DNA of 64,000 nt, from positions 685,001 through 749,000 of the forward strand of contig JAFBJZ010000949.1 in the NCBI GenBank assembly GCA_016785225.1. Direction: 5' to 3'. Origin of the DNA: Psettodes erumei. Taxonomy: Eukaryota > Chordata > Actinopteri > Pleuronectiformes > Psettodidae. Every line of letters begins with the position of its first letter. Within the stretch, counting starts at the first letter, position 1. This document shows positions 13,101 to 25,300 of this stretch, in pieces. The notes beneath the pieces are model-generated. The model did not search any database. It was given only the letters and a program-made list of their open reading frames with translations, and had not been told where the DNA came from. The position numbers and the translations under genes were made by a program.

Positions 13101-15822
13101 TTTAAGCAAAGTTGAGTCATTGTATGTTGGAGTACGCACACGCTCACAAACAAGTATTGTTCATCTTGCGGTTCTCATGAGTGGTCGTGTGCATCAAAGC
13201 GTACTTCGCCTTTCGTAAAGTGCGATGGAAAACAAACACCCACTTCACTCAACTCTCAAAACATGACGCATGGGGGGGGTTGCAGGGGAAAGTGAGCACC
13301 TCATTTATCAAATCCCAGCTGGCCGCCGGTGGGTGGGCATCACTGTCAAAAGGCCAATTAACAAGAAGCCCATTGTGAGCAGCACAGGGCAGCACAGGAG
13401 AGGCTAACTGTTAGCAGAGATTCATCATTAAGAAATAATGGGACCAGAAAAGGAAACGCGTCAGGCTATTTCCAGATGGAGAATAGGCATGAGTATCGGG
13501 TAGCCATCTGTTCCTCTTATAACAATTTTAAAGTGATTTCTTTTTTGTCACCGATTTCTTAAAATTCCAGTTTTGCAGCTGGCCGTGCCTGCATCTCAAT
13601 TACGAGAGTAGCGTTTGGAATCGGTCAGAGCTCCTTGATCTCAACCTGGAGCTGGAGCACGTCCGCCACGGCTCCTTGTCTTGAACGAAGCATGTCAATA
13701 GCGAGGAAGGACTTTGAAGCTCAGATATGAATAGACAGGCAGGAGGAGAAGCAGGGAGATGTCCTGCAGCAAAGCGATCAATACGCCGAAGAGAATATCT
13801 AAAGAGAACAGAGATGGGCGGCGGTGTTCAGGGGCAGACTTGGATTTTAAATTCATACATCATGTTGGTTTTTGAAAGATTGTTTTGTTCAGTGCAGACA
13901 AATAATGACACAGATAACCCTTAGGCAGAGATGGGGGATTTTGTGTATATAGTCCAATACTTTACAGTGTATTGAATATACTTTTGGATGAAGCTGTCTG
14001 GGACAATAGTTTGTGAACTTGTGCTGTGAACTTTGAGTATCTTCACACCGAACTTATCACTCCAACGTTGCCGCACTAACAAACAAAATGAAAAGTTCAA
14101 CAACAAGTTCAACAAACAATGCTTTTTTTTTTTTTTTTGCTCTTTCATGTGAATTTTACATGATTATTGATGAAGGAAAAAGAGGCAACACAAAGTGCAA
14201 GTAGGCGAACAGGTCACATAAAACAGGAAGGGATTTAAAAACGTGAAGAAGCGAAAGAGAAGCATAAAAAGGGAAACTTGAAAAAAAAATGAACTAGAAG
14301 CATAAAAAGGGAAAAAAAGAAACATTAAAACTGAACTAGAAATTGGAAAATGGGAATGTGAGACATAAAAAGGGGGGGGTGGGGCGTCGCAAATCATCTT
14401 ATACCATACCCAGAAAATCATGTTGTAAAGTAGTGGTGAGTTCAGATTCCCCAGGTTATAAAACTGTACACCGTATTTCTTCAAAACACTCTTAATAATT
14501 CATTCAAGTAAAATCTTACAGTAAATGTCAACCACCTGGCCCCACGGCCCTAACAGGAGGACAAAAAGGCATCGTCCTTCCCAACTTTTCGTCCTCTCAG
14601 CTCTCACCTTGATTCAACTCCGTGGCTTTTCTTTTGGCTTCACTTTGAAAACAGGCTTTACAGCTAGTGCGTAGGTGCGTGTCACTGTGTTGGTGTTGCA
14701 GCTGGGCTTTTTTTAGCTCGATTTGATGAGACACAGGCTAATTAAGAGGCTTTTTAGCATTTAATAGTTCTGTGGGGCACCAGCTTGCAACGCTGGCTAT
14801 TCAAACGGTGACCACAGAAGACCCGTTCTCCTCTGTGGAGACCCGCTCCTGGACCAGCAGCTCTGGTGCACGTTAGACTGCTCCAGCCAACGCACACAGT
14901 TTGATATTCACCACACGCCAGCCAGTGCAGTGTTGCTTTTTAATCTCCGCCTCTGTTCTTCCGTCGTCTTCTTTTGTTCTGTCTCCTTCTTGTTGCGCCT
15001 GCATCTCATTCTGTCTGTTACTTCTGCTGCGCACTCCTTGTTCCTCTTGTCTGCTCTCTTTATTTCTGTGTTTCTTTAGTCCTGCTCCCGCCCCTTCTGT
15101 CTGTCTCTGTCAGGCTTGTCAGAAACGCAGCCCGCCAAGGTCAGTCACACTGATCAGCTGTCAATCCGGTCAGTGAGTGGAGTGGATGTTTGAGGTGAGC
15201 ACATAAATGCAGGAGGGGAGGTTGTGGGTGTGTGAGGGTGGGGTCTGCCAGTGTGAAGCCTGAAAAGATAAATAAAGGGGGTGGTCATGGTAAGGGTGAC
15301 CTTGCTACGTCGAGAGTCCAAAAAGTGTGTGCAGAAGTTTGGAACCCCCCCCCCGCTGAAGAATCCTGCAGCTGAAAGTACATTTAGGGAATGTTTGGGG
15401 GAAAGTTTCATATCTGGCAACTCAGGCACAGCTCCCCAGTGTAAAGTGCGAAGAAGATAACTACAGATACCCTCCCAGCACGAATGAACGTACTGCTGTC
15501 CTCACGCGAAACCCTTTCATTGCAGCGCCACGACCTTAAATCTTCACCTCAGTAAACCCGACAGCGTATTACGATTACGTCTAAAAACTTATTTCTAAAA
15601 AGCTTTAGAAGATTGAAGGCCACCTGTCCTGTGCATAAGCCTGAGTGTAATAAAACAGGACCTCCAAACCTCAATTACTGGTTGGTTTTGGCAGTGCAGT
15701 TCATTGTTTTGCCCATACTCTCTTTTAATTGAAAGGAGGCTCATAGCTTTTCATGGTATACAGTTCTGTTGCGCTGGAGTTTAATATGAAGTCACAGAGT
15801 GCTCAAGAGGTGCAAATTAGAC

Positions 15823-15876
15823 CCTCTCTCTCTCTCTCTCTCTCCCCCGTCTCTCGCTCTCTCTCTCTCTCTCTCT
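15823..15876. repeat. CT-rich microsatellite
   Basis: Two runs of TC dinucleotide are separated by a short interruption. A further TC run lies at about 15,996-16,020. They sit directly upstream of the CpG-rich island. Confidence 0.85.
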
Positions 15877-16089
15877 TGCACACACTCGCACATCCACTGT
15901 GTCACCTCATTACTGCGTGTTTGTCTATTGCATTCCAGCCTCTATGGGATATATACACAATGTTAGGGAAGAAGGGAAGAAAGCTGTTTATCTTTTCTCT
16001 CTCTCTCTCTCGCTCTCTTTCCTTTACACACTCGTACACACACGCCGACGCGCACAAAGAGAAATCAGTCGTCTAGGGGCAATACAGCG

Positions 16090-16296
16090 GGTATCAGTGT
16101 TAACACAAGTAATTGCCTTCCTGCGCGGGAGCTTGCGAGTGCTAATCCAGCCTGACGAAGTTTGCTCTTCGGCGCGTGACTCGGAGCGCGGCGTTTTATC
16201 TGCGCTCGTGGTTCCCGCTCGTCTTGGGACGACGTCGTCGGCGTTTGTCTTACAGCTGAAAGGACTGCGGAGGGCGAGTCGCACCGAGAAGTGAGT
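16090..16296 (+). promoter_or_regulatory. CpG-rich island with splice-donor-like end
   Basis: By eye the stretch holds more than twenty CpG dinucleotides in about 200 bases, far denser than the surrounding DNA, and it follows a CT-rich tract. It ends GAGAA followed by GTGAGT at 16,291, a good 5' splice-site match on the plus strand. This arrangement would suit a promoter with an untranslated first exon of an unseen gene. No protein frame in it looks real, and no downstream exon was identified in the window. The promoter reading is inference. Confidence 0.35.
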
Positions 16297-19200
16297 TTAT
16301 CACCTTTTGAGAGATGGTGATATAAGGAGTCCCCCTAAAACGGTTGATATTGAGAAGGATTCTCCTTCTCGTGTGACAGATGAGCACAGCGAACTTTTTT
16401 TTTTTTTTTTAAACCCCAAATCTCATCGAAAAAAAACATTATCACGTTCCCCGTTGGATGGCTGGCGATGTTGGAATTACCGTGCCCACAGCAGCTGCAG
16501 GGTCTCTTATCTTTTATCCCCGTGATAAGATAACACATTGTCTCATTTCCTTTGTTTTACAGTTCACCCATTGGAGACAAGGTGATCTCTCCCCGGAGGT
16601 GTGAGTGCTCATGTTAAGCAGCCTGTTAGCGGCAGGAAAGATGTCATTCATTATGAAAAATGCTTAATGAGATCTTCTGCGATACCACCACGCGATTTGA
16701 AGCTAGACTATCCCACCTTTTGAATTTTTAATGGAAATATTAAATATTTAGGATATGAATAAAGGGTGAGTTGACAAAGCAATTAGATATTGACTGACCT
16801 TTTCAGTGTGTTTAGTATTCTGTATCGCTCACTCAAGATTAAGTTTACGGCCGCACTGGGCGGTGAGGAGAGGAGGCAGTGGTAAAAGTGCTCCAGATCT
16901 ATTGCAGTCAATCAGTGACTGAGGAGTCTGGGGGCCAATCTGAAAAGTTTCCACGTGTTCGGCACAGCTTATGCAACAAGGCAAGGTGATATGACATGGA
17001 GTCATGCGGCGGCACCTACGAAAAGTAATCGAAAGACAATTTCTGCACCGCTGAAGTGGAAAGGATGGCGCCGGGTAATTTTGATCAAGAACGCTCTCGA
17101 CATAAATTTCGAAGCACCTCGGTGTGAGAGGCTGGAGGGAAAATGCCAAGCTCATTATTTCACATGTCTTCATCCCACCACATCCCTAAGACAATGGCAG
17201 CGGTGTGAATTTCATCAAGTTCCCGCTTTGTACTAAAAAGGTTGCGATACCAGGAAACAGAAAATGCAAGGAAAAAAAACGTTTATGGCTTTATACCAAA
17301 TTACTCAATAAAATAGCAATAAACCTTATATATTGTCTGCCATGTGAAATATAATTCCTTCTGATTTACTGCTATCTTCTCTAAATCATAGCATTAAATC
17401 AGCATAGAAAGCATTTCTCACTCTGAGGTTATTATATACCCTTTTCTTTTTGGTTTCGGCAGTGTTATTTTCATTTGCAGCTTATATAATAGACAAACCT
17501 TGTAGCCACACAAAGGTGAACCACGTTCATCCCAGTCAAGTTATTAGGAGCTTTTCCGACCATTGACTGATGGGTTGCAGTCATGGGAAGCAATTAGAAT
17601 GGCAGCCCTCCAATTTCCCGTTCTATAACAATTACAGTGAAGTCTCATCGCCTCCCCCGGCCGTGAGATATGGAGCTGAATGGAGAAAAAAAAGCAAAGC
17701 CAGGCTGATGTCTTAAGGTCTTTGTGCGCAGGCTATTCTCCTTCTCCGGATCCCAAGGTCCTGTCGAGAGAGAGGCCCGACACTGCAATATTTAACCTGG
17801 GCTTGAGATGGGATCAGAGATACAGAGGAGCAGGGGGCACATCTATTATCAGCAGCATGGAGTAGACACAGTCAGGCCTGCGTTACTGCCCATATCTCAT
17901 TGGGCAAAAGCTGAGGTTCCTCGTACTGAGCGTTACCTCGCTCTGCGTGACTTCCTGGCAGTTGACATTCGTGCGGCAGCATCGACTGAGACACAGTGCC
18001 AGCGTATGGGCGTGCGGAATGCCCTCACGTAGTCAGTGGGTCCTTACTTTCAGCCCAAAGGACAAAAAAGTGTTGTCATGCATTTCTCTCCCGGTATCAT
18101 GGCTGATTAAATGCATCCGAGTGGCCCATTTTGGACGTGAAAGAGCTCTAATCGCCCTTCATTTACGCCTCTGTAGAGCACCGCTATGGCCCCCTCTGAA
18201 CCTGCAGTTTGGATGATGAACCAAGAGAGCTAATGATAAGGAAAGCAGCGCGGCGCCATCATCGCAGGCAGCAACTTGAGGGGGATTCGGACAATGGGCC
18301 GGAAAGGCTCCCCGGACGGCACCTCGAGGACCACAAGTAGCTCCCACTTAGGGGGGGCTGCTGCGGCTCACTGGTCCTACGAAGGGGAAGGCTGTGGACC
18401 GTTTGCTCCCAAAAACTCAAGAAGAGATGGCTGAAGCTGGCGTTGCGATTCTGGCACATGAATGTGTCTTACAGCGCTATTACGACGTGTGATGGAAGAG
18501 AAAGGGGGTCAGAGGGGGAAATAAATGATCAGCTATGGAGACCTGTGACACGTGCTGTGAACATGAGGAATTTCTGCATGTCTGCTATCTTTTGGCATAC
18601 ACTGCTTATGTTCATAAATCCCAGCAGCCCTAATAAAGTGTAAGGTTGGACTTTTTCCTGTGTTAAAGTGACTGTGTTAATGCACACCTGCCGAAACGAC
18701 ACCAGACCCTTCGTCTCCTCTCTCTCTTTCTCTATCACACGCTCACATGCTGTGGCATGTGAAAGTAGAAAGGCCAGTGACACCGGCGGCTAATTAGTGA
18801 CTCGCCTCATTAGTCACCAAGTCTCCATCTCTGGCCCCTGCAATTATCCCTCTGAGGACCACACCGAGGTTGAGCCTCCCCGTCTTCGTCTGTCTCGCAC
18901 ACATGTACCCCCTCGTGCTCTCTGTCTCTCTGATCACAAAATTTGTTGCGCAGCAAACATACTTAAGCCCTGTCCATCAGAAGTTTGGGTATCTTAATTT
19001 GGATTCGACGCAGCGCTTACCTACAGCATTTGCAGTATTGTTGTTATAGTCCTGCATTGTGTCATTAATTGTGATAGCACGCTTTGTGTGATAGAGTTAC
19101 TGTTAAGTTACCGTATGATTTTGTCCGTCCTTCAGGGTGAACGCATCATGCATGTAGCAGCCAAGCATCATGGTGACTGTCAAGAAAAAGGAAGCGTGGA

Positions 19201-21699
19201 CGCTTTTCAAGAGACAAGCAAGCGGGCCCTCGAGCATTGTTAAACCTGGAAACATGTGGATGAAGCTCTTTGGCTGCTTTCAAAGTAAACTTGTTCCAAA
19301 GTGTCCATTTGTCTGGAAGACGCGTCGCAGAGTGGATTACTGATACGACACAATGGAAAAAAATGATTATTATTGGGGAAAAAAACACCGTCTAAACTGT
19401 TCGTACGTACTAAGACTTTCCCCATTCTGAGGAGACGTGCACCGAAGTTGGCATCTCTGTGTGGGACGCCTCACCAAACAGCAGCAGTCCCAGCCATCGC
19501 ATGAGAGAGGTTAGTGTGACGTGTCATTTAGTATGGCCCCTCCATAAGAAAAAGGCTCCGCACCACTGCTCGATGTTAACACCAAAATTGATTTTACCGT
19601 ATTACTTATTAACATTTGGCCCTATTCTTTCAGCAAGTATTTCAAATAATATTTGAGTCAAAAAGATATTATAAGTCTCTTTGAAATCTCAAAGAATTTA
19701 TTTTTCTCAGCAAGGCAGGGATTTGGAAATATGTCCATGATTTAGAAATTTAGTGAAATGACAGAATATTCTCACCTACCGTGATTCACCGCAGGATTGC
19801 AGCAGTTTCTTTTCCTTCTGATTCAGCGGACTGAATCCTGTCGACACGGGTCAGTTTGGGTTCTTCAAAGCGGACCGCTAGAGGTGTTTTTTTTTTTTTT
19901 AAAGTAACCGTCTCCTTCAAGTGCAGATAAATCACTGAGCACACGCTGGAATATTGCCAAAATATTATTCCACATTATGCAAAACGATCATTAGACCTAA
20001 TTGCCCAACACGAAACTCTTGGTATCTTTTTTTTTTTCTTCGTTCCCTCTCCTGTGGGTCCTGAATCTTTGATTCTTCATTAGAACTCTCACACCAATTT
20101 TCAGCCATTTTTTCCCGTTTGGAAGCAGAGACAGAATATTTATAGTTTCAGCTGTCTATTGGCCTCTTTTACCCTGTGACAAAAGTAAAGTTGAATTTTA
20201 AACTAGACTATTAAATAGGTCGCCGGGGTGGTCCAACTTTCAACTATTTGAGTGGCATATTATTTGGATTATCACTGTGTGCCTATCTGCACCCCCCCAC
20301 CGCCACCACCACCCCTCCCACTCTCATCTTCTTCACCACTCAGAGGAATACATAATCAGCCGCCTCTGCTCTGCATGCTTCATGGTACAACAGGGGCAAC
20401 TCACACAGGGTTAGATTAGGTCTATCTGTCGAGGCCAGATCCACAAGGTAACTTACTGATACCGCGGAGCTCCCTAGCAGCATTACACACTAGGCAGTGA
20501 AATTGGAGGAATATTCTGTCCAACCTCTGGCTCCTGATGCTTGGCTGGTTCACTTATCTTGTTAAGTTGTAGGTAACCGGTAAAGCTTCCGCAGAGATGC
20601 CTCACACCTCGTCAAGTTAAATTCCTCGCCCGTCATCTCGAAACTGTCACCGTTCGTCTTGAGGCCTGGGTTTCTCGCCTGCGACAAAACTTGGATTGAG
20701 ACGGGTGTTTTGCTAGCAGGAAGAAAGGGGGAGACAGATCATACCTCCAGGTGCATGAGAGTCATGCCGCGAAATGAGGCGCACCGCTGGCTTGTGGCAT
20801 GCGGAGTCAGGTGGAGCAATTTTCCTTGCTGCCGCGTCACTGCAGACTTATGTTTTTGCTGGAGTTGTTTGCTTTACCTTGATCCAAAACTGCAGGCTCT
20901 GAAACAGACTTAAGAGATGAACTTGTGGGCAGAGCATTGACTTCTTATCTTAAATACGCTCGCCAAAGTGATTGATGAGGTCTTGGACCTTTTCAGACGC
21001 CGCTGCTCTCTCAAGAAACATATGCATGGGGAAATATGTTCTGGGTAAATCTGGGCTGCTTCCCATAAAGCGGTCGTGATCTGTGTACATTTCACACAGC
21101 TGTACGCGGAGGGCATGGCTGGTGTGGCGCTTGAGACATCAGCAGAGTGTCACTGTGTCAACTTTTTTTTTTAACTCAGCCAGGAGATACTTTGGGGTAA
21201 ACAAATCTGACTTTTCTCCCGCACTGCTTGCACAAAAGGTCAGACTCTGTCCTCAAAGTTTGAATTCCAGAACACTGCAAAAATTGCATTATATGGTCCC
21301 AGTGAAAGAGAAACAACCTGAAAGGGCAAGAACCTGAACATGCGGTAATTAAAAGTGGAACCAAGAGAGAGCCAAGATTAGAATGTTGTTGGATTTTTTT
21401 TTGGTCTTTATCTTGCTCTGCATGGCTTTGCATTTTTATATGATGGCAGCTGCTAGGTGCTTTGTTTTACTAATCTCCAGAATTTTAACACAAATATTTC
21501 CGTAGCACTGCAGTGACACCTCTGGTACTTTGGGTCACAATGATAAAATACAAGAAATTAGCAAATGTCTCAACAATTTAAGCAACACTTCCTCTTATTT
21601 TAAAGGTATAACAACCCTATGATTATAATAATTATAATGAATTTTTATTTATCAGCTTTAAATGATTTAAAATAGAAACAAAATTTACAATGCACGTAA

Positions 21700-22393
21700 A
21701 GATCTGAAACAGAACATACAGGTACCATAAAATAAGGCATTTCCAACTCCAAATTCCGACAGTTAAGAGAAGCCAGACGATAAAAGGTTGTTTTAAAAGG
21801 GAGTTTTAAGAAGAGACACGGAGTTTGCCTGCCTGAGATCTTCTGGCTGGGAGATCTACAGTGTAGGACAGAGACAGCAAAGGCCTGGTCGCAGATTTGT
21901 TGACGAGTCCGGATTTAGGAAACATTAGCAGGCCCTGTCAGTGGATCTCAAGCAGCAGTCAGGCTCGTAGGGAGCGAACAGGTCGTAGGCATTGGCGGGA
22001 GCCTGACTATTCAAGGCTCTACATGCAGGAAAAACTTAAATAGGTAACAAGAGAAGGGCAGCAAGGATAGGTGTAGTGTGGTTATTTCTGTTTCGTACAG
22101 TGTGCTGCATTTTGTATCAACTGCAGTCTCTGGATGTTTCGCCTCCTGATACCAGAACAGTGTGCATTGCAATAGTCGAGTCTGTAAGAGATAAAAGCAT
22201 GAACGACCTTTTCTAAGTCCCCATTTGCTTTTTTTTTTGCAGTGGAAGCTGGCTGGTTGTTGATGTTAATGGACTCCGTTTCTAGCTCAGCTAGTGTTGC
22301 ACACTGTTGTTGCTGAAGGGGAGCGGGAGAGAGGCATTGAGGCAAGGCGCTCGTGACCGAGCATGAACGCCTTTTTGGATTTTCCTTGAACAT
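21700..22393 (-). mobile_element. Decayed LINE fragment, L2/Rex1-like
   Basis: Read on the minus strand, 22,215 down to 22,085 translates as the C-terminal part of a non-LTR reverse transcriptase. It contains VVHAFISYRLDYCNA and NIQRLQLIQNAA, matching the usual VHAFxSSRLDYCN...LQLxQNAA signature. Further down the strand, broken frames still recall the downstream part of this protein (APANAYDLFAPYEPD near 22,000, then NSQPEDLRQA-like remains near 21,840). Many stops and frameshifts show it is dead. Membership of the L2 or Rex1 clade is a judgement from motifs. The ends are approximate. Confidence 0.72.
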
Positions 22394-25300
22394 TCATCTC
22401 TCGTCCTTCAGGTGGAAATCACACCAGAGGCTGTTTTGATAGGCAACTGAGGAAGTTGGTGGAAGGTCTCATTTACTGTGTTACAGTTAGTTCATACCTT
22501 GGCAGGGATATTATATATTTGCTTTCTTGCCTCAGACTATACCTTTCAACCAGACAATTCCTCCAAAAGATGTGAGCCGTCTTCAGCTTTTTGTGTCCAG
22601 CCTCCTCTGAGGTCTGCGGGAAATATTATCAGCGCTCAAACGCCTCACTCAGTCCCTCCTCTTCTCAGGGCGAGGTTCATGAGCTTGCATGAAACCCCAA
22701 GATATCTGTCAGAGGCTGTGATTTATCACAGAGCCACAGCCAGTCTGCAGGTAAACAGCAAAATTTAGGCTTCAGCAGTTGTCTAGAGGGGTGTTTGTGT
22801 GTGTCCGCTGCGTGAGGGTGAGAGAGAAACATGCATACATAAGCATGTGCTTCACCTCTCGAGGGAAATATATTGCATACTCAAACAGCAGATGACTTTT
22901 CATTATTGCGACTACCTTTTTTTTTTAAAAAAAGGACAGTAGGAAGAAAGACTGTTTTGATGGACTGTTCAGCGAGGAGAAACGGGAACATGACTGGTTT
23001 TTATATCCAATCAGGGACCGATTTACACCTGGAAACACAGGTGATCGTAATTAACTGCAATTAACTAGCTGGCGGGAGAGGAAATCAGCAGCACCGTGGG
23101 CGGACAACTGGGATTTAAAACCACTGGACTGGATAGAACAAGAGTGAACTCTAATAAAGTGAGTCGGCAACATGTCATTATAGTATATAGCAGAAGTTAA
23201 AGAAAACACAGTGCGAGTACCCGACATGAGCAAGTGGACCGAGAGTAAAGCCACGCCGGGACTGATATATTGGTGTGGAGCCGGGGCTGCTGCTAAAAAA
23301 GAAAATGGGTTGCTTCTAGGCACGTTGACTAGAGAAATCAGTGCTGACTAGAGAAATCAATCATCCTGATGGGCTGGATATTGCAGCTTGCACGTTGTTG
23401 CATTCAAGTATGACCCTAATATATCATCACTTACTGCAATCCAATGAAAAGCTGGTGTTAGCTCTGTTGCACCTGCTAGGATTATTATTGTTATTAGTAG
23501 TGGAGTAATAGACCTTTTTTTTTCCTTTGCCTGCACAGGTGTGATTAACAACATTCACGATGGCTCTGTTGTGTTGAATCGTCCCCAGTAAGTCGTGACG
23601 AACAGCCGGCACGCACGACACCGGAGCCACGAACGCTGCGACACAACCGTGTACTCACCTTTGCTTTGAAAAGCTTTGTAGGAAAAAAAATCCACCCAGC
23701 TTGAACTGAGCAGAGGGGTGATTAGCCACAGTAATTGCAAGCACCTCTATGCAGGGTCTCGAATCACTTACCTCGTCATCTGGGCAAACTAATACAAATG
23801 CAATAATAAAGTAGCCGAGCAAGTAAGTTCACATTGCGCTGCAAGGCTTCCGCCGGTCAGCGTGATTGTCTTAGCACTGCATGGCCCCATTGGATTTTAC
23901 CTGTGGCAACCAAAATGACACTAGTTTTCATTTCACGTTTTGTGGGATGGGTTTGACAACCTCAGTAGGGTCGTTTTATGATTATCATCAAAAACCCTTT
24001 TCTCCCTTGGTTTTGTAAAATGTAGTTTATTAAAAACCGGAACCATTTTATGAGTGATTACATGCGGCGGCAGATCAAAAAATATTAATGTGTGGCCTCT
24101 CTACCATTACTGCTAACCTGATTTCCCAGATGAAAATGAAAACTGAATCCAGGAGGCTACCTAAACATGCACTTATTTGCCAGTCATGACGATAGCGCTG
24201 ATAGATTTGATTACTCTGAGTAATGCTTTGGCTGCAAATGGATTAAAAGTGGTCCACTGTCAAAGCACTGCCATGATTTTTTTACATCATAGTCCATTTT
24301 TGTGGGAGACTTTAAATTTCTTGGTAGGAAAGGCACAGAAATAATCCAAATAATGATGTCTGAGTTCCATTTAACTTCCCACAATGACCGACAAAGACGG
24401 CAACTAGATGCATATTATTTATACTTTCAGCTCATCTACTATTTTGTACCCTGGAAGTAATATCTTTTGTAGCAGTGCCATGGCATTCATTTGAAGCACT
24501 GAGGAAAATTCTTCAAAAAACCATTTTGTTTACTGTCTTATTATATTTCAAAGTTTTACTTCTGTTTAGTTTTTCACAAACAATCATCGATACGGAAGCC
24601 TGAAGTGCAAAAGCTGTGAGGAAGTAAATAACTTAATCAGGACTTTGTATTCCAAGTTTAATACTTCTACTCAAGCACATAAAGCTTTGCTGCATTTTCC
24701 TCCCACTGTTTTTTAAAAATTAAGAGAAAATGAGGAAAATATTGTGTTCACTTAACTTACTCATTATATTTGCATGCATCAGGTGGGAAATAGACGCACT
24801 CCTTGAATGTACATGCTGATTGCGTGAGGCATTGTGAAAAGTCAAATTAGCGCATCTGCCTCTGTTGGTGTCTCCCACAGTTTATCACTTTATTATATTA
24901 TATGAATGTATCATGCCATCTGATGAAGCTTTAAGTGTATATTAATATGCACTGACGTGCTTCAGTGAAGTGCAACTGGGGAGGAACGTGTTAGAAAAGC
25001 GTCCGTCCTGTTTTCCTTCATCGTCAATGTCATCCACATCATATCATAGTTGAGTGTCGTGTTGTTGCCACCACCGCTGAACAAAGATAAGTTGACTGCA
25101 AATTATAACGCTCTCTCTAACGTTAGTGCAGTGATGAGAAAGGTCAGTCTCCGTACCAGTTACTTAGCAACAGTTGTGGCCCTATATTGTGGCACCGTCA
25201 TGACTCCAGAAGAAAGCTGCTGTGCTTAAGCTCTTTTTAATCAATGGCTCTGGATGAAACTCCAGTTTAATGGTGCTCTGCAAAAATTAGATCCTTAACT

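Larger units (their letters stand above)
7791..21699. other. Long gene-free stretch, possible regulatory desert
   Basis: I found no chain of coding exons. Apart from a few CA and CT microsatellites, a hairpin at 10,091, a CpG-rich island near 16,100-16,296 and one orphan frame at 8218-8403, the stretch has no repeat I recognise. Several blocks have a balanced composition with many ATTA/TAAT words (for example 11,250-11,420, 13,290-13,450, 16,610-16,700 and 17,480-17,660). Conserved vertebrate non-coding elements often look like this. That reading is inference and needs an alignment. Confidence 0.45.

Noticed and set aside
15899..16294. 131-codon open frame across the CT repeat and CpG island
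   Set aside because: Its length comes from the CT microsatellite (serine/leucine runs) and CpG-rich DNA; it has no domain and no partner exons.
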